Source: Cereibacter sphaeroides (GTDB lineage Bacteria > Pseudomonadota > Alphaproteobacteria > Rhodobacterales > Rhodobacteraceae). Taken from it: DNA of 64,000 nucleotides. Position numbers and translations under genes: made by a program. The stretch lies in assembly GCA_003243455.1 (NCBI GenBank), contig QFQS01000001.1, positions 434,001-498,000 of the forward strand. Direction: 5' to 3'. This document shows positions 43,517 through 52,089 of the stretch, piece by piece (positions within the stretch are counted from its first letter, which is position 1; every line of letters begins with the position of its first letter). The notes under the pieces were generated by a model that had not been told where the DNA came from, did not search any database, and saw only the letters and a program-made list of their open reading frames with translations.

Positions 43517-43677
43517 GCCAGCATTTGAGGGCCTGGATAATCGACGGGATCAGCGTTCGGGGCCGGATCGGCGGCCCTGACAACACGCCGTCGACGTGGA
43601 ACGGCGCTATTCTGCCGGATCCCGCAGATAACCGCATGCCTTGTGGGATCCACCCCTTCGTCCAGCGTGGCCAGTAA
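43513..43677 (+). CDS. Possible 54-residue protein coupled to the FAH-family gene
   Basis: The ATG overlaps the FAH-family stop as ATGA (43513-43516) and the frame stays open for 54 codons to TAA. The product (for example AWIIDGISVRGRIGGPDN and PCGIHPFVQRG) is not low-complexity and has no membrane segment. No family is recognised. It could be a genuine small gene, or the remnant of a larger one, at the end of the catabolic operon. Confidence 0.38.
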   Translation: MSQHLRAWIIDGISVRGRIGGPDNTPSTWNGAILPDPADNRMPCGIHPFVQRGQ

Positions 43678-43681
43678 GACA

Positions 43682-44428
43682 ATGACAACTGTAGCCGACC
43701 AAACTCTGATGAAAGACCTGCGAATACCGGCAATCGACCTGGCCCGAACCGCAGCACTTGGCGGGATGGTGGTCTTTCACTTCACCCGCGATCTGGAAAT
43801 GTTCGGAATTGCTGCGCCGGGAACCACGTCTTCAGGTGGATGGTGGCTTCTGGCACGGCTTGTCGCCGGAGGCTTCATTTTCCTGTCGGGGATCAGTCTT
43901 GTTCTGGCCCAGCAAAGCGGATTCCGCGCACGCGCCTACCTGCGCCGGCTGGCAATGGTGATTGCTGCGGCCCTGCTGGTCAGCCTTGCGACCTATCTGG
44001 CAGTGCCGGAGTATTTCATCTACTTCGGTATCCTGCATTCGATTGCCTTTGCCAGCGTGGTCGCCCTGCCCTTCGTCTGGTTGCCGGCATGGACCTCGGC
44101 GGCGGCAGCGGCGATGGTCTGGTATGTCTCGGCGACCTACGATCGGGCCATATTCGACAGCACCTGGGCCGCCTTCACCGGTTTGAGCCGAGCCACGCCA
44201 CCCTCGCTCGACTTCTTGCCAGTATTTCCGTGGCTTGCACCGTTTCTTCTGGGGATTTCGCTGGCAAGGGCTGTCGATTTGCGGCGATGGCTGGGCGGAC
44301 CGGACCTTCGGTCGGGTTGGATCATAGCCCTTGGCTGGCCGGGCCGCCACAGCCTTGCGATCTACCTGATCCATCAGCCGGTTCTGGTCGCGCTGATCTG
44401 GGCAGCCACACAGGCGATATTCCGCTGA
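43682..44428 (+). CDS. DUF1624 (HGSNAT-like acyltransferase fold) membrane protein
   Basis: This 248-residue protein has about seven hydrophobic spans and the DUF1624 features: IPAIDLARTAALGGMVVFHF at the start, GGFIFLSGISLVLA, YFIYFGILHSIAFAS and the C-terminal GRHSLAIYLIHQPVL. The family shares the fold of heparan-alpha-glucosaminide acetyltransferase; bacterial roles are mostly unknown. The start is uncertain: ATG 43682 is used, but 43643 (GTG) or 43709 are possible. Confidence 0.85.
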   Translation: MTTVADQTLMKDLRIPAIDLARTAALGGMVVFHFTRDLEMFGIAAPGTTSSGGWWLLARLVAGGFIFLSGISLVLAQQSGFRARAYLRRLAMVIAAALLVSLATYLAVPEYFIYFGILHSIAFASVVALPFVWLPAWTSAAAAAMVWYVSATYDRAIFDSTWAAFTGLSRATPPSLDFLPVFPWLAPFLLGISLARAVDLRRWLGGPDLRSGWIIALGWPGRHSLAIYLIHQPVLVALIWAATQAIFR

Positions 44429-44441
44429 AATCCCAAGTGTT

Positions 44442-44525
44442 TGGTGCGGGTGGTCGGAGTCGAACCGACACACCTTGCGGTGGGGGTGTTTGAGACCCCT
44501 GCGTCTACCATTCCGCCACACCCGC
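44442..44525 (-). tRNA. tRNA-Leu (anticodon CAA)
   Basis: This is an 84-nt type II tRNA. The acceptor GCGGGTG pairs with CACCCGC, with encoded CCA at 44444-44442. The anticodon loop CTCAAAC carries CAA (44492-44490), reading UUG. A variable arm and the T arm GGTTCGACTCC are present. It lies 13 bp after the convergent DUF1624 gene; no integrase is near. Confidence 0.96.
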
Positions 44526-44737
44526 ACGGTGCGCATCCTCGCGTGCAGATGCCTCGAGGTCGCTTTGGGCGCTATAGCGCAGCCGCGCGGCGAATGCCAG
44601 ATGGGTTGAACGCAGAAGGCTCGGGGTTGCAATGGCCGGAATTGATTGTTCACGATCGCACGGAAAATCCAATCTCCGCTGCTTGCCTGCCGGCGCAGAA
44701 ACCTAGATTGCTTTGGCAACGCAAGGAGCATCGCGCC

Positions 44738-45133
44738 ATGAAAATCACCCGCAACGGATCGCAGCCTGCAACACCGGGGCCTGCCAGCTATTTCACCGGC
44801 GCAGTCCGGCTTGATGCGACCTTCAAGGGCAGCGGCGAGGCTCGGGTTGGCGGCGCGGTGGTAAGCTTTCCCCCCGGCGCCCGCACCGCCTGGCATACCC
44901 ATCCGCTGGGCCAGACGCTGATCATTCTGTCCGGCCGGGGCTGGGCACAGCGCGAGGGCGAAGCGCCAGAGAGTATCCTGCCGGGGGATATCGTCTGGTT
45001 CGAACCCGGAGAGCGGCATTGGCACGGGGCGACCGCGACAACGCCGATGAGTCATGTCGCCATCGCCGAACAACTGGATGGCCGCTCGGTCGATTGGCTG
45101 GAACAGGTCAGCGACGCGGACTATCCCGCCTGA
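44738..45133 (+). CDS. Cupin-domain protein
   Basis: This 131-residue single-domain cupin has motif 1 HTHPLGQTLIILSGRGWAQREG and motif 2 PGDIVWFEPGERHWHGA, with the metal His/His/Glu-type ligands present. It resembles small proteins related to manganese cupin hydroxynitrile lyases, but the reaction is not known. AAGGAG lies 10 bp before ATG 44738. It is convergent with the metallopeptidase gene, with a 4-bp gap between stops. Confidence 0.85.
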   Translation: MKITRNGSQPATPGPASYFTGAVRLDATFKGSGEARVGGAVVSFPPGARTAWHTHPLGQTLIILSGRGWAQREGEAPESILPGDIVWFEPGERHWHGATATTPMSHVAIAEQLDGRSVDWLEQVSDADYPA

Positions 45134-45137
45134 GCGT

Positions 45138-45977
45138 TCAGATATCGCCCGAGAAAGTGTCGCAAGCCGCGATCTGCCCGGATTGCAGGCCGGTATAGAA
45201 CCATTTCTGCCGCTGCTCTGACGTTCCGTGCGTGAAGGTGTGCGGCATCGGGCGCTGGCCCGCGTTGCGCTGCAGCGTGTCGTCGCCGATCTGGCGGGCG
45301 GCGTTCAGCGCCTCGTCAAAGTCGCCGGGTTCGATGGTGCCGAATTGCTCGCTGGCCTGACGCGCCCAGATGCCGGACAGGCAATCGGCCTGAAGCTCGA
45401 CCCGGACCGAGATGGCATTCGAATCTGTTTCGCTGACCTGCTGGCGCACCTGCGTGGTCTTTTCCAGAATGCCGAGTTCGTCCTGCACGTGATGGCCGAT
45501 CTCATGCGCGACGACATAGGCCGAGGCGAAGTCGCCCTCTGCGCCCAGACGCTGCTCCAGCGTCGCGAAGAAATCGGTGTCCAGGTAGACCTTGCGGTCG
45601 ATGGGGCAATAGAACGGGCCTGTCGCACCGCTGGCACCGCCGCAGGGTGACTGGGTGACGCCCTTGAACAGCACCAGCGTCGCGGGGGTATACTGGCGGC
45701 CGAGTTGTTCCTGAAAGACCTTGGTCCAGACCTCTTCCGTATCGGCCAGCGTGACGGAGACGAACTGGCCCGCCTCCTGATCGGCGGCGGTGATCTCTCC
45801 GCTGCCGCCGGTTTGCACACCCTGATCCTGAACCAGAGGGGTCAGGTCAACGCCAAGGAACATGCCGATGACAACCACCAAAAGCGCGCCCACGCCGCCG
45901 ACACCCACGGCGCGACCACCAGACATCCGGCGCCTGTCCTCAATGTTGCTGCTGCCGCGACGACCCCGCCATTCCAT
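45138..45977 (-). CDS. YpfJ-like neutral zinc metallopeptidase
   Basis: This 279-residue protein has one N-terminal membrane anchor (about 25-45, GALLVVVIGMFLGV) and a periplasmic peptidase domain with VVAHEIGHHVQDEL (HExxH) near residue 165. The segment QADCLSGIWARQA is typical of the putative neutral zinc metallopeptidase family (YpfJ/KPN_02809). Substrates are unknown. Confidence 0.9.
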   Translation of the reverse strand: MEWRGRRGSSNIEDRRRMSGGRAVGVGGVGALLVVVIGMFLGVDLTPLVQDQGVQTGGSGEITAADQEAGQFVSVTLADTEEVWTKVFQEQLGRQYTPATLVLFKGVTQSPCGGASGATGPFYCPIDRKVYLDTDFFATLEQRLGAEGDFASAYVVAHEIGHHVQDELGILEKTTQVRQQVSETDSNAISVRVELQADCLSGIWARQASEQFGTIEPGDFDEALNAARQIGDDTLQRNAGQRPMPHTFTHGTSEQRQKWFYTGLQSGQIAACDTFSGDI

Positions 45978-46161
45978 TATGCGCCCCTTCCGGATTCCAA
46001 TGCGCCAAACCTAGCCCGCATTTGCGTCCGGGCGAACAGGTTTTCCGCGTCCGGCGCAATTTGCGCGGCCGTCTCATCACGGTGACTTGCGCATGGGGTG
46101 GCTTTCGCTGCAGGGCCTGGCCGCCTATGGTCACCGCAAAGGGACAGACGAGGCAAATTCC

Positions 46162-46626
46162 GTGACCACACGCAAAGGGTTGATTTCGATTGCCACGGCA
46201 GGTTCGGCGCTGCTGCTGCTGGGGGCGCTGGCGTTCCAGTATCTGGGCGGCCTTGCGCCCTGTCATCTGTGTATACTGCAGCGATGGCCACATCTGGCAG
46301 CGGTCTTGATCGGGCTGGTGGCGCTGATGGTGCCGGGGCGACTGTTGCCGCTGTTCGGCGCGGCGGCTGCGCTGATCACGGCGGGGATCGGGCTTTATCA
46401 TACCGGGGTCGAGCGGCTGTGGTGGCAGGGGCCGACCTCTTGCTCTGCCGGGTCCATTGCCGGGATCGACATGAAGGACCTGCTGGACCCGACAATCGTC
46501 GTGGCACCGGTGGTTCGCTGCGATCAGGTCGCCTGGGAGATGCTGGGGCTGTCGATGGCGTCCTGGAACATGCTGGCCTCTCTGGTGCTGGCTGTGATCT
46601 GGCTGATGGCCGCCCGCCGGTCCTGA
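46162..46626 (+). CDS. dsbB: Disulfide bond formation protein B
   Basis: This inner-membrane quinone reductase re-oxidises DsbA. It has four spans, the first periplasmic CxxC (APCHLCILQRWPH, about 30-42) and the second cysteine pair (PTSCSAG and VVRCDQ). The GTG at 46162 gives 154 residues, the normal size, and follows GAGG; an upstream ATG at 46087 would add about 25 hydrophilic residues. Confidence 0.92.
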   Translation: MTTRKGLISIATAGSALLLLGALAFQYLGGLAPCHLCILQRWPHLAAVLIGLVALMVPGRLLPLFGAAAALITAGIGLYHTGVERLWWQGPTSCSAGSIAGIDMKDLLDPTIVVAPVVRCDQVAWEMLGLSMASWNMLASLVLAVIWLMAARRS

Positions 46627-46693
46627 AGCGGGGTTTCCTTTCGCAGCCATTCGAGTGAATGATCTGCGCCAAGACCCGCAAGTGGAGGTGCCG

Positions 46694-47617
46694 GTGACCC
46701 ATTGCATCCTGATCGGAGCGCCGATCGATTCCGGGCAGAAGCGCCCCGGTTGCCTGATGGGGCCGGCAGCCTATCGCGTTGCAGGCCTGACGCAAACGCT
46801 GCGCGACCTGGGGCACGGGGTCGAGGATCGGGGCGATCTGTCGCTGGGCGACCTGCCGGATGCCAAGCCCGCAAACCCCGTCGTCCATGCCCTGCCCGAG
46901 ACTCTGGGCTGGACCGCAGCATTGAAAGAGGCGACCGAGACCGCAATGGCCAAAGGCTTTCCGATCATCTTGGGGGGCGATCATTCGCTGGCACTGGGAT
47001 CGGTGGCGGGAGTTGCGGCCCATGCGAAAAAGCAGGGGCGCCAACAGTTCCTTTTGTGGCTGGATGCACATTCCGATTTCCACACGCCGATGACCACCAG
47101 CAGCGGCAACCTGCACGGCACGCCGGTTGCCTATATCTGCGGACGTGAGGGGTTCGAGAACTTTCCGCCCTTCCCCGCCCCGCTGGACGCGGATCATATC
47201 TGCCTGTTCGGCATCCGTTCGGTCGATCCGGCGGAACATGCCGCACTTCTGGAGCGTGACATCGCCATCAACGACATGCGGGTTCTGGACGAGCGCGGCA
47301 TCGTGGCACCCTTGCGCGAGTTTCTGGACACGGTGCGAGCGGAGAACGGAATGCTGCACGTCTCGCTGGACGTGGACTTCCTGGACCCGTCTATCGCCCC
47401 TGCGGTTGGCACAACGGTTCCGGGCGGCACGACCTTTCGCGAGGCGCATCTGGTGATGGAGCTTTTGCACGAGTCGCGCCTTGTCACCTCGCTTGATCTC
47501 GTGGAGTTGAACCCCTTCCTTGACGAGCGCGGCAAGACCGCCCGGCTGATGGTCGATCTGGTTGCAAGCCTGATGGGACGGAAGGTTTTCGACCGCCCGA
47601 CGCGCAGTTTCGCCTAG
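46694..47617 (+). CDS. rocF: Arginase
   Basis: This enzyme hydrolyses arginine to ornithine and urea. The 307-residue protein has the Mn-binding motifs GGDHSLALGS, WLDAHSDFHTP and SLDVDFLDPSIAPAVGT, and the C-terminal SLDLVELNPFLD. The GTG at 46694 follows GGAGG and matches the family start THCILIGAPIDSG; a GTG 39 bp upstream is less likely. The stop overlaps the convergent usg gene by four bases. Confidence 0.95.
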   Translation: MTHCILIGAPIDSGQKRPGCLMGPAAYRVAGLTQTLRDLGHGVEDRGDLSLGDLPDAKPANPVVHALPETLGWTAALKEATETAMAKGFPIILGGDHSLALGSVAGVAAHAKKQGRQQFLLWLDAHSDFHTPMTTSSGNLHGTPVAYICGREGFENFPPFPAPLDADHICLFGIRSVDPAEHAALLERDIAINDMRVLDERGIVAPLREFLDTVRAENGMLHVSLDVDFLDPSIAPAVGTTVPGGTTFREAHLVMELLHESRLVTSLDLVELNPFLDERGKTARLMVDLVASLMGRKVFDRPTRSFA

Positions 47618-47883
47618 TTCAGCCGGAACTCGCCCACGACATTGCGCCACTCGCCCGGACCGATCAGTTTTCGGTGTGTGAAGCGCACCGAATGCAGCGG
47701 GCCGTCGATCTTTTCCTGCCAGAACTCGATGAACCGGAAAAGCGCCGGGTAATCGGGCGCCACGTCATAATCCTGCCAGATGAAGCTGTTGAGAACGCTG
47801 CGATAATCGGGAATGCGGTAGTAAAGCTCTGCCGTGGTAAGTCCGTAGCCCTTCAGCATCAGGGCGGTCTCACTTTGCTGCAT
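47614..47883 (-). CDS. Usg family protein
   Basis: This 89-residue protein (LKGYGLTTAELYYRIPDYRSVLNSFIWQDYDVAPDYPALFRF) matches the small alphaproteobacterial Usg family, first noted upstream of trp genes. Its function is unknown. It lies between the convergent arginase and the divergent gyrA. Confidence 0.88.
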   Translation of the reverse strand: MQQSETALMLKGYGLTTAELYYRIPDYRSVLNSFIWQDYDVAPDYPALFRFIEFWQEKIDGPLHSVRFTHRKLIGPGEWRNVVGEFRLN

Positions 47884-48077
47884 GTCATGCCTCCGATGGT
47901 TTCTTGTTTGAAGGAATCATGACATGGGTCAGTTTATTTTCAATAAAAACAATCTATTGGCACTCTAACCCTCTGGCTGCTGACGGCAGTGGTCCGGCAG
48001 CATTGCACCCAAAATCCGGGGCAGGTATAGTTGCCGCCAACAAAATATAGCGTCGTTGCAGGAAAGACCGGGACCAG

Positions 48078-50801
48078 TTGACCGACATACCGGAAGATAC
48101 CGAAAAGACAGGTGAAATGCCGCAGCGTCCCGTTTACCACGGTCCGCAGGTTTCCATCGCCGAAGAGATGAAGACGGCCTACCTCGATTACGCGATGAGC
48201 GTGATCGTCAGCCGCGCCATTCCCGACCTGCGCGACGGGTTGAAGCCTGTGCACCGTCGCGTGCTGTTCGCGATGCACGAAACAGGCAACACCCACGACA
48301 AGCCCTATCGCAAATCGGCCCGCCCGGTGGGCGACACGATGGGGAAATACCACCCCCACGGCGACGCCTCGATCTACGACGCACTGGTGCGCATGGCGCA
48401 GCCGTTCAGCATGTCGCTGAAGCTTCTGGATGGTCAGGGCAACTTCGGGTCGATGGACGGCGATAACCCGGCGGCCATGCGATACACCGAGGTCCGCATG
48501 GACAAGCCTGCGGCCTTTCTGCTGGCCGACATCGACAAGGAAACCGTCGATTTCCAGGACAACTACGACGGCAAGGACCGAGAGCCTACGGTTCTGCCTG
48601 CGCGGTTTCCCAACATGCTGGTCAACGGGGCCAGCGGAATTGCCGTTGGGATGGCCACCAACATTCCGCCGCATAACCTGGGCGAGGTCATCGACGGGAC
48701 GCTGGCGCTGATCGCCAACCCCGACATGTCGACCGAGGCGCTGATCGACATCATCCCTGCCCCGGATTTCCCGACCGGTGGTGTGATCCTTGGCCGTTCC
48801 GGCGCGCGCAAGGCCTACCTTGAAGGCCGAGGCAGCGTCATCATCCGCGCCAAAACGCGGATCGAGGAAATCCGCAAGGATCGCTTCGCCATCATCCTGG
48901 ATGAGATCCCGTATCAGGTGAACAAGGCCCGGATGATCGAGATCATCGCCGAGCAGGTGCGCGAAAAGCGGATCGAGGGCATCGCCCATGTGCAGGATGA
49001 AAGCGACCGCGTGGGCGTTCGCGTGGTGATCGAGTTGAAGCGCGATGCGACACCGGACGTCGTGCTGAACCAGTTGTGGCGCTTTACCCCGATGCAGACG
49101 AGCTTCGGCTGTAACATGCTGGCATTGAACGGCGGCCGCCCGGAGCAGCTGACGTTGCGAGACTTCCTGAGTTATTTCATTACCTTCCGTGAAGAAGTTG
49201 TGGCGCGACGCACTGCCTACGAACTGCGGAAAGCCCGTGAGCGCAGCCATATCCTGTGCGGGCTGGCTGTCGCTGTGTCGAACGTGGATGAGGTTGTGGC
49301 AACCATCCGGTCCTCCGCCGATCCAGCCGAGGCGCGCGAGCGGCTGATGACCCGGCGCTGGCCAGTGGGCGACATTGCCGAATACATCCGCCTGATCGAC
49401 GATCCGACCCATACGGTGAACGCCGACGGCACCTACAACCTGTCCGAAATTCAGGCCCGCGCGATCCTTGACCTGCGCCTGCAGCGCCTGACCGCGCTTG
49501 GCGTCAAGGAAGTGACGGACGAGTTGCAGGAGCTGGCTGCAAAGATCCGGGATTATCTGGATATTCTCGGCTCCCGCGACCGGATCATGGCCATCATCTC
49601 GGATGAGTTAACCGAGGTGAAACAGCTTTTCGCCGTCCCCCGCCGCACCGAGATTGTCGACTGGTCTGGCGACATGGAGGACGAGGATCTGATCGAGCGC
49701 GAGGATATGGTCGTGACCATTACCTCGGGCGGTTACATCAAGCGCACCCCTCTGGCCGAGTTCCGCGCACAGCGTCGTGGCGGCAAAGGGCTGGCTTCGA
49801 TGTCGACCAAGGAAGACGACGTGGTGACGACGCTGTTCGTCGCCAATACCCACACGCCGCTCTTGTTCTTCACCACAGACGGCATGGTCTACAAACTCAA
49901 GACCTGGCGCCTGCCGCTTGCTGGACGGCAAGCCAAGGGCAAGGCCATCGTCAACATCCTGTCGGTCGAGATGGGCATCTCCATCGCCGCTATCATGCCG
50001 GTGGATGTGCCTGAAGAAGAATGGGAAAACCTGCAAGTCGTCTTCGCCACCTCTGACGGCGATGTCCGGCGCAATGCGCTGAGCGATTTCACCAACGTCA
50101 AACGCAACGGCAAGATCGCAATGAAGCTGCCCGAGGGCGTCTTTCTGGTGAATGCGCGCATCTGCGATGACAATGACGATGTGATGCTTGTAACTGCCGG
50201 CTCTCGGGCGATCCGGTTCCCGACGACCGATCTGCGCGTGTTCTCAAGCCGCGAATCGACCGGTGTCCGGGGCATCCGGCTTGCCGCTGGCGACCGTGTC
50301 GTATCGATGTCGGTCATTCGTCACTTCGAGGCATCGCCCGACGAACGCGCGGCCTATCTGAAGATGCGCCGCGCGCAGGAAGGCATCATCGACGACGGTT
50401 CCGAGCCCGACGAGGAAGAGGATAACGTCGAGGCGGGCCAACTGCCCCTGGAACGCTTTGCCGAAATGTCGGCGGCCGAAGATCTGATCCTGACGATCAC
50501 CGCCAGCGGCATGGGCAAGCTGTCGTCCTCGCACGACTATCCGGTGCGTGGCCGTGGTGGCCAGGGCGTAAAGGCGATGTCGCAGGGCTCTCGCGGCGGC
50601 ACGCTTATCGCCTGCTTCCCGGTCGATCGCAGCGATCAGGTCATGCTGGCGACCTCGACCGGTCAGTCGATCCGCTGCCCGGTGGACGGCATCTCGTTCC
50701 GATCGCGTTCGGCGGGCGGGGTAAAGGTGTTCGACACCGGCGCGGGCGAGGAAGTGGTGTCCGTCGCGCGCATCGTCGATCAGGGTGAGGAAGAAGAATA
50801 A
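48078..50801 (+). CDS. gyrA: DNA gyrase subunit A
   Basis: This 907-residue protein has the breakage-reunion domain with catalytic Tyr136 in AAMRYTEVRM, the GyrA box (QRRGGKG) and a six-bladed C-terminal domain. The quinolone region reads HPHGDASIYDALVRM, so Ala stands where E. coli has Ser83 and Ser where it has Ala84; this is common in alphaproteobacteria and mycobacteria and is not by itself an acquired mutation. An insertion of acidic residues (EPDEEEDNVEAG) lies in the C-terminal half. The start is the TTG at 48078; ATG 48117 is an alternative. Confidence 0.96.
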   Translation: MTDIPEDTEKTGEMPQRPVYHGPQVSIAEEMKTAYLDYAMSVIVSRAIPDLRDGLKPVHRRVLFAMHETGNTHDKPYRKSARPVGDTMGKYHPHGDASIYDALVRMAQPFSMSLKLLDGQGNFGSMDGDNPAAMRYTEVRMDKPAAFLLADIDKETVDFQDNYDGKDREPTVLPARFPNMLVNGASGIAVGMATNIPPHNLGEVIDGTLALIANPDMSTEALIDIIPAPDFPTGGVILGRSGARKAYLEGRGSVIIRAKTRIEEIRKDRFAIILDEIPYQVNKARMIEIIAEQVREKRIEGIAHVQDESDRVGVRVVIELKRDATPDVVLNQLWRFTPMQTSFGCNMLALNGGRPEQLTLRDFLSYFITFREEVVARRTAYELRKARERSHILCGLAVAVSNVDEVVATIRSSADPAEARERLMTRRWPVGDIAEYIRLIDDPTHTVNADGTYNLSEIQARAILDLRLQRLTALGVKEVTDELQELAAKIRDYLDILGSRDRIMAIISDELTEVKQLFAVPRRTEIVDWSGDMEDEDLIEREDMVVTITSGGYIKRTPLAEFRAQRRGGKGLASMSTKEDDVVTTLFVANTHTPLLFFTTDGMVYKLKTWRLPLAGRQAKGKAIVNILSVEMGISIAAIMPVDVPEEEWENLQVVFATSDGDVRRNALSDFTNVKRNGKIAMKLPEGVFLVNARICDDNDDVMLVTAGSRAIRFPTTDLRVFSSRESTGVRGIRLAAGDRVVSMSVIRHFEASPDERAAYLKMRRAQEGIIDDGSEPDEEEDNVEAGQLPLERFAEMSAAEDLILTITASGMGKLSSSHDYPVRGRGGQGVKAMSQGSRGGTLIACFPVDRSDQVMLATSTGQSIRCPVDGISFRSRSAGGVKVFDTGAGEEVVSVARIVDQGEEEE

Positions 50802-50826
50802 GACATCAACCTTTAGGGAGGCCTGT

Positions 50827-51204
50827 TTGGAAAAGATGACCACCTACGTCCCGCTTGTGGGACGGATATTGATTGCACCGATGTTCCTGCTGGCAGGTAT
50901 CGGCAAGCTGGGCGATATGGCCGGATTTATGGGTTACATGGCTTCTGGCGGCGTTCCGACGTTCCTGGCATGGCCTACCGTCGCATTGGAGGTTCTGGGA
51001 GGTGCCGCGATACTGATCGGATTCCAGACCCGTGTCGCTGCGTTCCTGCTGGCCGGTTTCTGCCTGTTGACGGCGCTTTTGTTTCACTTGGTACCCGCCG
51101 ATCAGATGCAGATGACCATATTCCTGAAGAACGTGGCAGTTGCGGGTGGTCTTCTGATGCTTGTCGCCTTCGGGCCAGGATCACTTTCTGTCGACAAGCG
51201 ATGA
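50827..51204 (+). CDS. DoxX family protein
   Basis: This 125-residue protein has four spans and a DoxX start (LVGRILIAPMFLLAGIGKLGD). TTG 50827 is chosen over ATG 50836 because AGGGAGG (50814-50820) is spaced 6 bp from it. It lies 25 bp after gyrA in the same direction and may be co-transcribed. It is not closely similar to the DoxX protein at 2068. Confidence 0.8.
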   Translation: MEKMTTYVPLVGRILIAPMFLLAGIGKLGDMAGFMGYMASGGVPTFLAWPTVALEVLGGAAILIGFQTRVAAFLLAGFCLLTALLFHLVPADQMQMTIFLKNVAVAGGLLMLVAFGPGSLSVDKR

Positions 51205-51342
51205 TCCACCATAGATTGCGGAAAGTTTTCTTACTTTTCGCTATTGATTGCGCCCGGACATCTTGTCCTTTCTCCTGCTTCATCCGATAGTTGCCGGGTC
51301 AGCGCGTCGAAGAACGTGCATCCCGTGAGGCGGAGCAGATTT

Positions 51343-52038
51343 ATGAACTACCTTATTCCGGCCGTGCTTGGCACGGCCCTGCTGGGCACTGTTCCGGCAT
51401 TTGCGCAAGAACTGGTTGGTGGCGACCTGAGCATCGGTCATTCTTTCATGCTGGACGATACCGGCTATTCCAAGACCGGCATCGGTGGGTCGCTGGCCTT
51501 TGCTTTTGGTCAGGTCGGCGTGCAAGGCGATATGGCGGGATATTCGCTGAACGAGATTGACGGAAATGGCTCTGCCTTTACCGTTCACGGCTCTTATCTC
51601 GCGACGCCGACGCTGGCGCTGGGCGGTTTCTATGGCTTTGACAGGTACGAAGGCAACACCAAGGATTTCTTCGGTGCGGAAATTGCCGGCAAGTCGAACC
51701 GCGTCGGGGGCGAGGCCTATTACGCTTTCGGCGACGACGAGGATTTCATGGGTGTCAACGGTCGCTTTGCGGTCAGCGACTCACTTGGACTGTCGCTGGG
51801 GCTGGACCGGTTGACCCCGGACAACGGCAGCGATGTGACAAAGCTGTCGGTCGGCGCCGATTTTGCCTTTACACGTACGGCAAGCGTTTATGGAGAGTTT
51901 GGAACCATCTCCAACCCGTTCCCCGGCCAGACTGCTGATGGCGGTTATATCGGTATCGGCGCGCGGATCAATTTCGGCTCGGAAGGGTCGCCGACATTTG
52001 GCCGCCGGGGCATTCTGGATATGATCCCTGGCATGTAG
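51343..52038 (+). CDS. Outer-membrane beta-barrel protein
   Basis: This 231-residue protein has a clear signal peptide (MNYLIPAVLGTALLGTVPAFA-QE). The mature chain consists of alternating amphipathic strands with many Gly/aromatic residues (FTVHGSYLATPTLALGGFYGF, TKLSVGADFAF, YGEFGTI). It probably forms an 8-10 stranded barrel. ATG 51343 follows GGCGGAG and places the signal peptide at the start. Specific function is unknown. Confidence 0.75.
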   Translation: MNYLIPAVLGTALLGTVPAFAQELVGGDLSIGHSFMLDDTGYSKTGIGGSLAFAFGQVGVQGDMAGYSLNEIDGNGSAFTVHGSYLATPTLALGGFYGFDRYEGNTKDFFGAEIAGKSNRVGGEAYYAFGDDEDFMGVNGRFAVSDSLGLSLGLDRLTPDNGSDVTKLSVGADFAFTRTASVYGEFGTISNPFPGQTADGGYIGIGARINFGSEGSPTFGRRGILDMIPGM

Positions 52039-52089
52039 CGGCTGCGGAAGGGGCTTCCCTTCGCAGCCCCCCATCGCTACATCGCCGAC

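Noticed and set aside
48330..48400. Quinolone-resistance mutation in gyrA (Ala at the E. coli Ser83 position).
   Set aside because: The GDASIYD sequence is normal for alphaproteobacteria and mycobacteria, so no acquired mutation can be claimed.
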